Assembly (NCBI GenBank): GCA_016793325.1 | Contig: JAEUKI010000071.1 | Coordinates: 107,540 to 171,539 of the forward strand | Origin: Myxococcales bacterium | Lineage (GTDB): Bacteria > Myxococcota_A > Polyangia > Polyangiales > Ga0077539 | Length of the DNA stretch: 64,000 nt | Direction of reading: 5' to 3' | The notes under the pieces: model-generated | What the model was told of the DNA's origin: nothing | Database searches by the model: none | Seen by the model: the letters and a program-made list of their open reading frames with translations, nothing else | Translations under genes and position numbers: made by a program | In this document: one piece after another, positions 1 to 7,923 of the stretch | How positions within the stretch are numbered: position 1 is the first letter of the stretch | How the letters are laid out: every line of letters starts with the position of its first letter

Positions 1-309
1 CTCCATGTATTCGAGGAGCTTTCCGAAGGCGACGACGTTCCACGCGTGGTGCTCGGCGGGCGAGCTGCGCGGGTCGTGCATGATCCCCAAGTGAACGACG
101 GCGCTGATGTGCCCGCCGCGGAAGATGTCGCGCATCTTCTTGCGGCGAATGTCGATCTGATGAAACACCACATCGCGCGGACGCTCAGGAAAATCCCTGC
201 GATCCACGCCGACGACGGGCACCTCTCGATGGAGCAATCGGCACACGGTCTTGCCGAGCCGCCCCACGATGCCCGTGACGAGGACTGCTCCGTCGCTCAC
301 CGTCGTCAC
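1..309 (-). CDS. NAD-dependent epimerase/dehydratase family protein (N-terminal part, cut by left edge)
   Basis: The gene reads leftward off the window, so only about the first hundred residues are present. The chain opens with a Rossmann nucleotide-binding loop (VLVTGIVGRLGK, a GxxGxxG form), then VVGVD at the end of the second strand, and AVVHLG followed by HDPRSSP. This is the layout of extended short-chain dehydrogenases/epimerases that act on nucleotide sugars or related substrates. The substrate cannot be told because the catalytic YxxxK region lies outside. A GTG at 309 overlaps the TGA of the upstream gene (GTGA), suggesting translational coupling; an in-frame GTG at 300 is the alternative start. 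Confidence 0.7.
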   Translation of the reverse strand, partial: MTTVSDGAVLVTGIVGRLGKTVCRLLHREVPVVGVDRRDFPERPRDVVFHQIDIRRKKMRDIFRGGHISAVVHLGIMHDPRSSPAEHHAWNVVAFGKLLEYME

Positions 310-2423
310 TCCACGAATCGCGTGCCGAGGAAGCTCACGAGCACGCCAGGGTTGTCCTTGAAGAACCGCGCGAGCGCCATGCGATCCACGAAGAACGCGC
401 GCCCTCGGCCGACGACGCGCGCCGTGGTCTTCACCGGCACGTTGAGCCGAATCGCGTCGAACTCGCCGACGAACGCGCCGGTCTTGAACGGCGCGAGCGA
501 GCCGTCGGTCCCTTCGAGCTCGAGCTGCGCTTCGTCGAGCAACACCGCGCCCGACGCGGGCCCGTGCGCGGTCCACAGGACCTCGCCGGCCTCGAGCACT
601 CTTGATTCCATGTGCGACTGCAGGACGGTCTTCTGCCCGCTCGACAAGTGCGAGAGGACCGAGTTCTTGTCGAAGACCTCCCACGAGCGGAGCTCGCGCA
701 TCTTGGCGAGCCGCACGAGTCGATCGGGGACGTCAGTTCCTCGCAAGAGGTAGAGAAATCCGTAGCGATCGATCTCGAGCAAGCGGCAGTCTGTGCGCGC
801 GACGACGTCCGCCGAGCGAGGCTGATCGAGCACGAGCGCGGTCTCGCCGAAGTAGTCTCCCGCGGAGTATCGCTTGAGCTCGACGCCGTCCGCGACGACC
901 GCGCACACACCGGACGCGATCGCGTAGAACGTCTCTCCGCGCGAGTCCTTCTGGATGATCTTGGTGCCCGCGCTGAAGGTCTTCACTTTGGCTGCGCGAA
1001 GGAGCTCTCCTGCGCGGCTCAAGGGGAGGTCTCGGAAGATCTCGACGCCCGAGAGGAGCTCGAGCCACTCGGCGGCTTCGTCGTTGGGAGAGCTGTCGAC
1101 GGGGATGCGGATCGTGTGCTCGAGCCCGACGCGCGCGCCCCGGAGACCTCTGTCTTTGGGCAGGTCTTTTTCGGCGATGTGCACGACGTAGAGGCGCTCT
1201 TTGGCGTCGTCGGGGAGCTCTGCGAGCACGAGCGCCGGCGTGTGCAGGGGCGGCACGCCTGCCTCGTGGATGACCACGGTGTGGTGCCAGGGAAAATCAA
1301 TGAGGTCTTCGCAGCGCTCGTGCGAGAGCACGCCGAGGTCTCGCAGCGCGCGGAGCCGCGCGGGGTCGTACAAGCTGTCGCCCGAGAACGCGACGGACTT
1401 GTTGCCGTAGAACACCTCGAAGCCGAGCGCGGGGATCGAGTGGAGCGTGTAGAAGAACCAGATCTCTGCGCCGTGGACGCGCACGGGCGCGCCGATCGTC
1501 ACGGGGTTGAACACGAACGTGCGTCGCAAGAGGTCTTCGCCGAGGCCCGAGAGCGCGGCGTACTTCTTCACGAACGATCCGACGATCGTGGGCGTCGTGT
1601 AGACGTTGATCCTGCCCTCTTCGAGGATCTTCTGAAACGTCCCCGAGTCGTGGTCGGCGTGGCAGTGCGTGAGGATCACGCCGTCGATGAGCCGCGCGGG
1701 GACGCCGTGCTCGCGGAGGTACTCCGTCGCGTCGACCGGGGGATCGACGAGGATTCCGCGCTTTCCGACCCAGATAATGATCCCGGTGGTCTTTCCGGCG
1801 GGGTCGAACCCGTGGCTCGAGCCGAGGACGGTGACGCCGAACTCGGGCGGCTCGAAGGGCGGGACGTTGACCTGCGGCGTGAGCGTCGAGCGCGGCGTGA
1901 GGTCGAGCTTGTGGGGCGTCTTGGCGACGAGCGCGCCTTGGTCCCAAAACTCGATGTGCTCGTCCACGCGACGCACTTGCACGGCGTCGTTGATCACGCA
2001 GACGCCGTCGTCATCGAAGCGCAAGAACTCGACGAGCGACTCGACGTCGAGCCGCGATCCGTCGGGCATCTTGCGAAAGTGATTGCTCTCTTTGTTGAAG
2101 TCCGGGCGCAGCGCTGGCGCGTAGTCGCTCGCGAACTCGCTGTCGCTCGGCATGATGCTCGGGCCGAACAGCGCCTCTTCGAACACCGATCGGATCCTGC
2201 GCTCGTCCTCGACGGAGTTGGCGAGCAGCCGGATCTTTCGCTTGAGCGCGAAGTAGTTGAAGTACGCGGGAAACTCGCACTCCGCGACGTTGACGCCGCG
2301 CCTGCGATCGAAGAGCTGCTTGGGCAGCACGTAGAGCGTGGGCACCGCGAGCCCGGACGCCATCGAGTCCTTGATGGTCTCTGGCGGCAGTCCGACTTGA
2401 ATCGGACCCGCGGAGGTCTTCAC
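306..2423 (-). CDS. Metallo-beta-lactamase fold hydrolase fused to two cyclic-nucleotide-binding domains
   Basis: About 705 residues. The first 200 residues match nothing I recognise. The middle is a metallo-beta-lactamase fold with the metal motif HCHADHD near residue 255, preceded by GILVDPP. The C-terminal third carries a cyclic-nucleotide-binding domain with a phosphate-binding-cassette-like stretch (FGETALVLDQPRSADV, about residue 525), then a second, more degenerate one (VGEFDAIRLNVPVKTTARV). The arrangement suggests a cytoplasmic hydrolase controlled by cAMP or cGMP; the substrate is unknown. I chose the GTG at 2423 because GGAGG lies 7 nt upstream (complement of 2431-2435). The open frame continues to 2534, but that lead looks non-coding. 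It is probably co-transcribed with the downstream epimerase. Confidence 0.8.
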   Translation of the reverse strand: MKTSAGPIQVGLPPETIKDSMASGLAVPTLYVLPKQLFDRRRGVNVAECEFPAYFNYFALKRKIRLLANSVEDERRIRSVFEEALFGPSIMPSDSEFASDYAPALRPDFNKESNHFRKMPDGSRLDVESLVEFLRFDDDGVCVINDAVQVRRVDEHIEFWDQGALVAKTPHKLDLTPRSTLTPQVNVPPFEPPEFGVTVLGSSHGFDPAGKTTGIIIWVGKRGILVDPPVDATEYLREHGVPARLIDGVILTHCHADHDSGTFQKILEEGRINVYTTPTIVGSFVKKYAALSGLGEDLLRRTFVFNPVTIGAPVRVHGAEIWFFYTLHSIPALGFEVFYGNKSVAFSGDSLYDPARLRALRDLGVLSHERCEDLIDFPWHHTVVIHEAGVPPLHTPALVLAELPDDAKERLYVVHIAEKDLPKDRGLRGARVGLEHTIRIPVDSSPNDEAAEWLELLSGVEIFRDLPLSRAGELLRAAKVKTFSAGTKIIQKDSRGETFYAIASGVCAVVADGVELKRYSAGDYFGETALVLDQPRSADVVARTDCRLLEIDRYGFLYLLRGTDVPDRLVRLAKMRELRSWEVFDKNSVLSHLSSGQKTVLQSHMESRVLEAGEVLWTAHGPASGAVLLDEAQLELEGTDGSLAPFKTGAFVGEFDAIRLNVPVKTTARVVGRGRAFFVDRMALARFFKDNPGVLVSFLGTRFVE

Positions 2424-2640
2424 GTACCAACCTCCACGCGGCAGCGTCGTGACAGCGTCGCTCACGAAGCGAGACGCTATCACGCTCGCGTGTGGCGAAC
2501 GCACAGCGAGTGCGCGGACCGCGCTGACGAACACAAACGAAGCGAGAAGCGAAGTGACCGGAGGGATGCAATCCGCGTCGAAGTTTTGTATGATGACTCA
2601 TGAGCCGAGGCAGCCTGCGATGAGAGGGAGAGCGCACGCG

Positions 2641-2886
2641 ATGGTGCAGCGGTTCTTCGAGCGGTTTGCGAGCGCGGATCACGCGTTCGTTCGCGCGCGG
2701 TTCATCTTGAAGACGCAGCTCGAGCCCGAAGCGGTGAGCCCCGAGCTCGACGACCCAGAGACCGAAGCGCTCGTGGCGACAGCGATCGAAGCGCTCGAAC
2801 GCGAGATCGATCGGCTCAACGCGAACGGCGCGCGCAGGACCGCGGGTTCGAACAACACGGGCACGCACAAGGCGTTGAAGAAGTAG
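2641..2886 (+). CDS. Small hypothetical protein with a predicted coiled coil
   Basis: About 81 residues, not recognised. The first half is mixed aromatic and basic (MVQRFFERF), the middle is acidic, and a heptad-like helix (ALVATAIEALEREIDRLN) precedes a basic tail ending ALKK. The start is uncertain. ATG at 2641 has an AGGGAG about 10 nt upstream; ATGs at 2620, 2590 and 2593 are in frame. The TATGAT overlapping 2589-2594 looks more like a -10 box than coding sequence, which favours a downstream start. The gene is divergent from the metallo-hydrolase gene. Function unknown. Confidence 0.45.
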   Translation: MVQRFFERFASADHAFVRARFILKTQLEPEAVSPELDDPETEALVATAIEALEREIDRLNANGARRTAGSNNTGTHKALKK

Positions 2887-2923
2887 AAGCGCGAAGAGAA
2901 GGGGCGGGAGCGAAAAACGAGAA

Positions 2924-2985
2924 GGGGACGGACCTCGCATTTGCAGCGTCGTCTTCTCGACGCTGCAAATGCGAGGTCCGTCCCC
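2924..2985. repeat. Perfect 28-bp inverted repeat with 6-nt loop
   Basis: Arms 2924-2951 and 2958-2985 are exact reverse complements around the loop TCTTCT. The arms begin and end with GGGGACGGAC/GTCCGTCCCC. The hairpin lies between the small protein gene ending at 2886 and the convergent glgC-like gene ending at 3073. It could act as a bidirectional terminator, but there is no T-tract, and the perfect pairing over 28 bp is more typical of a mobile REP-like palindrome. The following 70 bases are rich in TCCGTCCCC/CTCCCC motifs, as if pieces of the same element recur. Confidence 0.8.
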
Positions 2986-3072
2986 GCTCCCTGTCCACGC
3001 GACGCACAGACGTCTCCGTTCCCAGTCCCCTCTCCGTCCCCGCTCCCCTACGCTCCCTTCGCTCGCCTTCGC

Positions 3073-4329
3073 TCAGCCGTCGAGGCGAGCGCGCTTGGGG
3101 ATCACGACGATTCCGTCTTCGGAGACGGTGAAGCGCTTGCGGTCTTGCTCGAGGTCGAAGCCGATCTGCGCGCCTGCCGGGATCTCGACGTCTTTGTCCA
3201 CGATCACGCGCTTCAAGCGCGCGTAGCGGCCGACCTTCACGCGCTCCATGAGCACGCACTGCTCGATGTGCGAAAACGAATTGACGCGGACGCCGGGCGC
3301 GAGGACGGACTTGTGGATCTGTCCGCCCGAAATGATGCACCCGTCGCACACGAGCGAGTCCATCGCGATGCCGACGCGCGCGGACATCTGATCGCTGAAG
3401 ACGAACTTGGCGGGCGGGTCGTGGCTGTGCCCTGTGCGCAGGGGCCAGTCGCGGTTGTACAAGTTGAATTCTGGGGAGATGGACACGAGGTCCATGTGCG
3501 CGTCGAAGTACGAGCCCACGGTCCCGATGTCGCGCCAGTACCCGTTCTTCTTCTCGCCCGGAACGACGTTTTGCGCGAAGTCGTACGTGTAGACGCGGCG
3601 CCCCTTCTCGACCATCGAGGGCAAGATGTTCTTGCCGAAATCGTGGGCGCTCGCCTCGTCGGTTTGATCTTTGGTGAGCTCTTCTTCGAGCACGTTGCGC
3701 TGAAAGATGTAGTTGCCCATCGACGCGAGAGACCAGCCCGGCCGGTTGGGCATCTCGGGCGGGTCCTTGGGCTTCTCGACGAAGCCGATCACGCGGCCCT
3801 CGCCGTCGATGTGAATCACGCCGAACGCGGTCGCCTCTTTCTTGGGCACCGGAATCGCAGCGACGGTGATGTCCGCGTTCTTCGTCAGGTGGTGCTCCAG
3901 CATCTGCTGGACGTCCATCTTGTAGATGTGATCGCCGCCGAAGATGATGACGATCTCGGGGTCCTCGTCGCGCACGACGTGGAAGCACTGCCACACGGCG
4001 TCGGCGCTCCCGCGAAACCAGTTGAGCCCCGTGCGCTGCTGCGCGGGGATCGTCTCGATGTAGTTGTCGAGGATGGGAGACAATCTCCACGCGCGAGCGA
4101 TGTGCTCTTCGAGCGAGGCGCTCTTGTACTGCGTGAGGATCTTGATCTTCGCGAGGCCCGAATTGACGAAGTTCGAGAGGACGACGTCGATGATTCGATA
4201 GCGTCCTCCGAAGGGCACCGCGGGCTTGGCGCGCTCGAGGGTGAGGGGCGCGAGGCGCTTGCCCTCCCCACCGGCCAGAATCATCGAGAGAATGCGCGGG
4301 AGCGATCGTCGCGAGCCGATGACCTGCAT
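3073..4329 (-). CDS. glgC: Glucose-1-phosphate adenylyltransferase (ADP-glucose pyrophosphorylase)
   Basis: 418 residues, the normal size for GlgC. The enzyme makes ADP-glucose from ATP and glucose-1-phosphate, the committing step of bacterial glycogen synthesis. Visible family features are the N-terminal nucleotide loop MILAGGEGKRLAPLT with the following KPAVPFGG, then WFRGSADA, the metal/sugar-phosphate strand FGGDHIYKMD, and GYWRDIGT before a C-terminal left-handed beta-helix-like stretch (hexapeptide-like SVLAPGVRVNSFSHIEQCVL). Start is ATG 4329; a later ATG directly at MILAGG is possible, and neither has a strong ribosome site. No other glycogen gene is in view, so pathway assignment rests on sequence alone. 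Confidence 0.9.
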   Translation of the reverse strand: MQVIGSRRSLPRILSMILAGGEGKRLAPLTLERAKPAVPFGGRYRIIDVVLSNFVNSGLAKIKILTQYKSASLEEHIARAWRLSPILDNYIETIPAQQRTGLNWFRGSADAVWQCFHVVRDEDPEIVIIFGGDHIYKMDVQQMLEHHLTKNADITVAAIPVPKKEATAFGVIHIDGEGRVIGFVEKPKDPPEMPNRPGWSLASMGNYIFQRNVLEEELTKDQTDEASAHDFGKNILPSMVEKGRRVYTYDFAQNVVPGEKKNGYWRDIGTVGSYFDAHMDLVSISPEFNLYNRDWPLRTGHSHDPPAKFVFSDQMSARVGIAMDSLVCDGCIISGGQIHKSVLAPGVRVNSFSHIEQCVLMERVKVGRYARLKRVIVDKDVEIPAGAQIGFDLEQDRKRFTVSEDGIVVIPKRARLDG

Positions 4330-4376
4330 CGTTCGCGACGGTATCAGAGAAGATGCGCGGTCGTCGTCAACGGACT

Positions 4377-5702
4377 TCAGCGGACATCGACGCTGGCGTC
4401 GTCGGTGGACGAAACATCGGCGTCGCGCGAGAGGGCGCGCGAGGGGCCGAGGAGGAAGAGCGTTCCCTCGTCGTTGCCGACGGCGACGAGGGCGTCGCGC
4501 ACGAGGATGGGGCTCGAATCGACCGGCGAATCTCCGAGTCGAACGCGGTCGAGCACCGTCCCGTCGCGCTCGATGACGACGAGCTCTCCCGTGGGCAGAC
4601 CCACCGCGTAGCGACCGTCGCGATCGACGAGGGCCGAGCTCGCCACGCCCCACTCGGCCGTCGGGGGACCGCCGGTGACAGCGACGCTCCACGCGATGGC
4701 CCCGGTGCGTCCATCGAGGGCGACGATGCGCGGATTGGGCCCGAAGGTCCCGACCACCACGCGCCCATCGAGGCCGATCGCGACGCCTGCGCGCACATAG
4801 CCTCCGACGCTCGTCCTCCATCGACGCGTCCCGTCGGCGACCGAGAGCGCGTACACGTGACCGTCGTCCGAGCCGAAGTACACCGTGTCGTTGTGCACCG
4901 CGGGGGGCGAGTCGACGTCCGCACCGGTCTCGTGTTGCCAACGGATCGCGCCCGCGGGATCGACCGCGTAGAGCTTGTCGTCTTGGCAGCCGATGAGGGT
5001 CGTTCCGTCGTCGAGGACGAGGGGCGAGGAGTAGAGCTTGGCGCCGAACTGCAAGCGCCAGCGAATGGTCAGGTCGCGCGTCGTCGCGTAGAGGATCTTT
5101 CCTGCGGCGAATCGCACGGTCTGATCGGGCGCGAGGGCAGGGGAGGTGTCCGCGTCCGCGTCGGTCCCGAGCGCCCACTGAAGGTGCCCGCGTTGGTCCA
5201 CCGAGAACAGTCGATCCGCGTCGGTGCCCGCGTACGTGAGCCCATCTTCGGCGACCGCGGGCGTCGAGTAGATTCGGTCCCCAGTATTCAAGCGCCAGAG
5301 GACCGATCCTCGATCGACGTCGACGCCATAGAGCGCTCCGTCGTGCGAGCCGAACACGACCCTGCCGTTGGTGTTGACGACGGGCTGCGTCGAGATGCGC
5401 CCGCCCGTGCGTACACGGTGTGCGACCTCGAGGTCGAGCGGCAGCGCGTACCCCGAGCGCCCGGTGTGCCTGTGATTCGAGCGAAATACGCGCGCAGGAG
5501 CCGCAGTGGGCGCGGGCTCGCGCGCGGGCTCTTCGGGCCGCGGGGGCGCGGGCGGACGCGTGAGCGGTCGCGGCGGCGGAGCGATCACGGGAGCGACGGG
5601 CGCAGGCCGCGTGCGTCGCGCGTGGGCCAACCAGCCACCGGCGAACCCGACGCCCAACGAGGCGACGGCGACGGAGGCTGTGACGAGGCGCGACGAGCTC
5701 AT
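4377..5702 (-). CDS. PQQ-type beta-propeller repeat protein, membrane anchored or exported
   Basis: 441 residues from ATG 5702. Residues 1-25 form a hydrophobic signal-anchor (VTASVAVASLGVGFAGGWLA), followed by a Pro/Ala/Arg-rich linker of about 45 residues. The rest is a run of about seven PQQ/quinoprotein-like blades, each with a turn such as VVFGSHDGALYGVD, YAGTDADRLFSVD, IGCQDDKLYAVDPAGAIRWQ and YFGSDDGHVYALSVADGTRRW. No alcohol-dehydrogenase catalytic residues are evident, so it is better compared with BamB-like scaffold propellers than with a PQQ enzyme. It follows glgC on the same strand with 47 nt between, and the inverted-repeat element begins 78 bp upstream of its start. Its partner is unknown. 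Confidence 0.75.
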   Translation of the reverse strand: MSSSRLVTASVAVASLGVGFAGGWLAHARRTRPAPVAPVIAPPPRPLTRPPAPPRPEEPAREPAPTAAPARVFRSNHRHTGRSGYALPLDLEVAHRVRTGGRISTQPVVNTNGRVVFGSHDGALYGVDVDRGSVLWRLNTGDRIYSTPAVAEDGLTYAGTDADRLFSVDQRGHLQWALGTDADADTSPALAPDQTVRFAAGKILYATTRDLTIRWRLQFGAKLYSSPLVLDDGTTLIGCQDDKLYAVDPAGAIRWQHETGADVDSPPAVHNDTVYFGSDDGHVYALSVADGTRRWRTSVGGYVRAGVAIGLDGRVVVGTFGPNPRIVALDGRTGAIAWSVAVTGGPPTAEWGVASSALVDRDGRYAVGLPTGELVVIERDGTVLDRVRLGDSPVDSSPILVRDALVAVGNDEGTLFLLGPSRALSRDADVSSTDDASVDVR

Positions 5703-5780
5703 CGGGGAGTGCGTTGCATACAACGCGAATAGAGGTGTGGGGGCTTCCAAGTTGGGGGGAGCGCGGAGAGAGTGCGCAGA

Positions 5781-5890
5781 GCGGCCCCCACCCGGCGCTG
5801 CCGCGCGCCCCGCCCCCGCCTGAACGGCAGGGGCGGAGCTTGGCGATGTGTGAGGCAGATCGTCGAACACTCGCGTCGTCGGCGCGGAGC
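5781..5890 (+). repeat. Left arm of 110-bp inverted repeat
   Basis: Pairs with 6338-6447 at 108 of 110 positions. Within the arm is its own hairpin, 5810-5836: CCGCCCC pairs with GGGGCGG, then a C/A mismatch, then GCC with GGC around TGAAC. The nested palindrome makes each arm resemble a REP/MITE-type unit by itself. The arm lies upstream of the beta-propeller gene and may carry or interrupt its promoter. Confidence 0.9.
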
Positions 5891-5947
5891 GTAGGGCGTC
5901 GCTTCAACGCCGTAGCACCGTTCGGAGCGTGAGCTACGACACCGTGA

Positions 5948-6322
5948 ATGGCGCGGCGAAGTGTCATCGAGGGGCGCTGCGGAGCAGACCCGCAGAAAGT
6001 CGCGCTGTCGCGACGACTCCGTCGCGAGACGACAGAGGCAGAGGATCGACTTTGGGCTGCGTTGAGGAAAAAGGCTCTCGGCTGCCGGGCGCGTAACCAG
6101 CACGTGATTCGAGGTTGGATCGTCGACTTCTACCTACCTGCTGCGAAGTTGGTGATCGAAGTGGACGGAGACATCCACGACCTACAAGTCGAGCACGATC
6201 GCCGTCGTACGTTCGCCCTCGAGGCCGAAGGGCTACGCGTCATTCGGTTTCGAAACGACGATGTCGTCAACAGGCTGGATTGGGTCGTTGCTCGAATCGC
6301 GACAGTGATTTCGAGCGCATGA
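5948..6322 (+). CDS. DUF559 (Vsr/PD-(D/E)XK-like) endonuclease-domain protein
   Basis: 124 residues, full length for the DUF559 family, which is related to very-short-patch-repair (Vsr) endonucleases. Family marks in order are SRRLRRETTEAEDRLWAAL (the conserved arginine-rich helix), CRARNQHVIRGWIVDFYLP (conserved Asp of the VDF motif), KLVIEVDGDIHD (the acidic E-x-D and His), and LRVIRFRNDDV. The usual catalytic acids are all present, so it appears intact. It is the only gene inside the inverted-repeat cassette and ends just 15 nt before the right arm. Members of this family are often scattered accessory genes; the activity of this copy is not established. Confidence 0.85.
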   Translation: MARRSVIEGRCGADPQKVALSRRLRRETTEAEDRLWAALRKKALGCRARNQHVIRGWIVDFYLPAAKLVIEVDGDIHDLQVEHDRRRTFALEAEGLRVIRFRNDDVVNRLDWVVARIATVISSA

Positions 6323-6337
6323 TGGGCGCGCTGCAGG

Positions 6338-6447
6338 GCTCCGCGCCGACGACGCGAGTGTTCGACGATCTGCCTCACACATCGCCAAGCTCCGCCCCTG
6401 CCGTTCAGGCGGGGGCGGGGCGCGCGGTAGCGCAGGGTGGGGGCCGC
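6338..6447 (-). repeat. Right arm of 110-bp inverted repeat
   Basis: Reverse complement of 5781-5890 with two mismatches, including the nested GC-rich hairpin. It begins 15 nt after the DUF559 stop codon. The next 70 bases (6448-6519) hold no gene and turn AT-rich around 6480-6515, just before the proposed structured RNA. Confidence 0.9.
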
Positions 6448-6519
6448 GCCCGCCACACACTCGATCCACCGCCCTTTGAGTGCCAAATTCGCAAAATCGT
6501 CACCATAAATTTCACCCTC

Positions 6520-7895
6520 CACACGACCTCGGTTACAACCCAACTCGTCCACGGAACACCACCGCGGACCGCGAGCGACGGAGCGGAGCCAACGCCCCGC
6601 CGCGCGCGAAGTCCCGCAGCACCACAGCGTGCGTCGGGCGCGCGCTCGAAGGGACGCGATCGATTCGTCGGTCGCGTCGACGAGAGCGCGGCGCAACGTG
6701 CGACGAGCTCGCACGAGCCTCGTGGCGTCCGCAGATCGCTTCTCCGGACACACGCGGGTCTGCCGCAGACACCGGTGATCGACGGCCCTCGAACTTGTTT
6801 CGAGCGCCTCGCGCCGGACGCGAGCGGCAGGGCGCAGCAAGGGTTTCTCGACGCGCTGCGCGGCGATCGACGGTGGAGACATCGTCGACGACGCGGGCCG
6901 CGAGAGGCCTGGACGCGAGCCTCCCTACTTCGAAGGAACGGTTCGATCACTCAGCCGCGAGGCTGCGGTGAACGACCACCCGAGAGGGATCAGGCTACGA
7001 CGATCCCGCTGCGACTCGGTGAGCTTCGACGCCCGGACGATCCGCGCGAATGCGTGGACCCGAATCGTCCGGCGGGGAAGTTGTTCGTCGGAAAAATTCC
7101 GCTCCGAACGACGCAAGAGCAACCACCCCGATACCAAGCTCTACGCGACCGGACTTCTCCTGTCGGAACCACTCTTCGCAGTGCGCGCGAAAGCGCCCAT
7201 CGCGAAGAGCTCCGACGGACGAGAGGCTGCGTCGCGGGCGCGGCCCTCGAGAAGGGCATCGACGACGAGTCGGTGCGCTTCACGAGGCGGAGCGGCGCAG
7301 GCGGCGGCCTGCGAGGTGCGAAGCACCCGTGTCGAGGACACGACCGACTCCGAGCCACCGAAGATCATGTGCGAATCTCGCAGCGGAAACGCTGTAGATG
7401 CGTGCGAAGAGTCGGTGAGCGAATCGCGCTCAGGGTTCTGCCCGCTCTCGAAGAGGCTACGGTCTCTGCGAGGGCGTCTCGGCGGAGCAGCGAAAAGTAC
7501 GCTCGATGAGAGCCGATGGGTCCCTGTCGCGGCAGTCGCGAGGCGCGACGACAGGCGGACGACGAGAGAGGCGGCGGATCCGAACGGGAGCCGACGCTGA
7601 AGACGACGGACGAAACAAACACTCCTCACCCGATGGCTCGCTATCAATCGCAGCGTTCGCGGTGCGCCAACCGCGCGCAGGCTCCGAAAGAAAACTTCCG
7701 AGGCAGGATCCCACACGAGGCTGGTGACAGCGTGCGTGTGCGCCGATCGCGCGAGCAAGCGACGAGTCGTCAGCGATGACGACGGACGAGCGCGGCGAGA
7801 CGAGCGGCAAAAATCTCAAACCCAAGAGATGACTCGCGACCTCGGAGGCTCGATCGGTTTCCCCGTCAAACGGGACGCCGATCGGGCCTTCGGAG
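6520..7895 (+). ncRNA. Proposed large structured non-coding RNA (about 1.4 kb), unassigned
   Basis: No frame here shows the strong G/C third-position bias of neighbouring genes or any recognisable domain. Instead hairpins follow one another: 6547-6569; 6601-6644; 6653-6678 (11 bp, TTCG loop); 6697-6715; 6788-6804; 6808-6824; 6867-6888 (9 bp, GAGA loop); 6952-6965 (GCGA loop); 6986-7007; 7033-7072; 7080-7112 (8+5 bp); 7158-7219 (segments of 3, 6, 8 and 4 bp, GAAA loop); 7296-7313; 7315-7327; 7328-7342; 7381-7394 (GAAA loop); 7416-7432; 7658-7675; 7712-7740 (GTGA loop); 7766-7783 (7 bp, GCGA loop); 7842-7893. G-U pairs (for example 6660-6671, 7082-7110, 7850-7885) are legal only in a + strand transcript. 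The ends are approximate: an AT-rich block at 6480-6515 may be the promoter, and 7842-7893 is the likely 3' end. It matches no RNA class I know. Confidence 0.55.
7842..7893 (+). terminator. Terminator-like long hairpin at the end of the proposed RNA
   Basis: 7842-7857 pairs with 7878-7893 over 16 bp including three G-U pairs, with an inner CCCG/CGGG helix around TCAAA. A T-rich stretch (AGTTTCTTC) follows immediately. The G-U pairs exist only for + strand RNA. It would also separate this transcript from the convergent gene ending at 7924. Confidence 0.55.
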
Positions 7896-7923
7896 TTTCT
7901 TCGCCACGGGGGGGCGCGGAGCG

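Larger units (their letters stand above)
5781..6447. mobile_element. Putative 667-bp mobile cassette: 110-bp inverted repeats flanking a DUF559 endonuclease-like gene
   Basis: The outer boundaries are two 110-bp arms (5781-5890 and 6338-6447) that are reverse complements with only two mismatches (opposite 5794 and 5800). The sole gene inside is the DUF559 reading frame. I see no target-site duplication at the ends and no transposase. The symmetry and compact layout suggest a transposable or recombining unit, either carried by its own nuclease or moved in trans. That is inference from structure, not from a recognised IS family. Confidence 0.55.

Noticed and set aside
2449..2640. N-terminal extension of the small protein gene
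   Set aside because: The added residues overlap the ribosome site and start of the divergent gene and a likely -10 box; codon bias is poor.
6115..7509. A 464-codon open frame spanning the end of the DUF559 gene and the following region
   Set aside because: Its translation is Arg/Ser-rich without domains, third positions show no G/C bias, and it overlaps the real DUF559 gene in another frame; the interval is better explained as a structured RNA.
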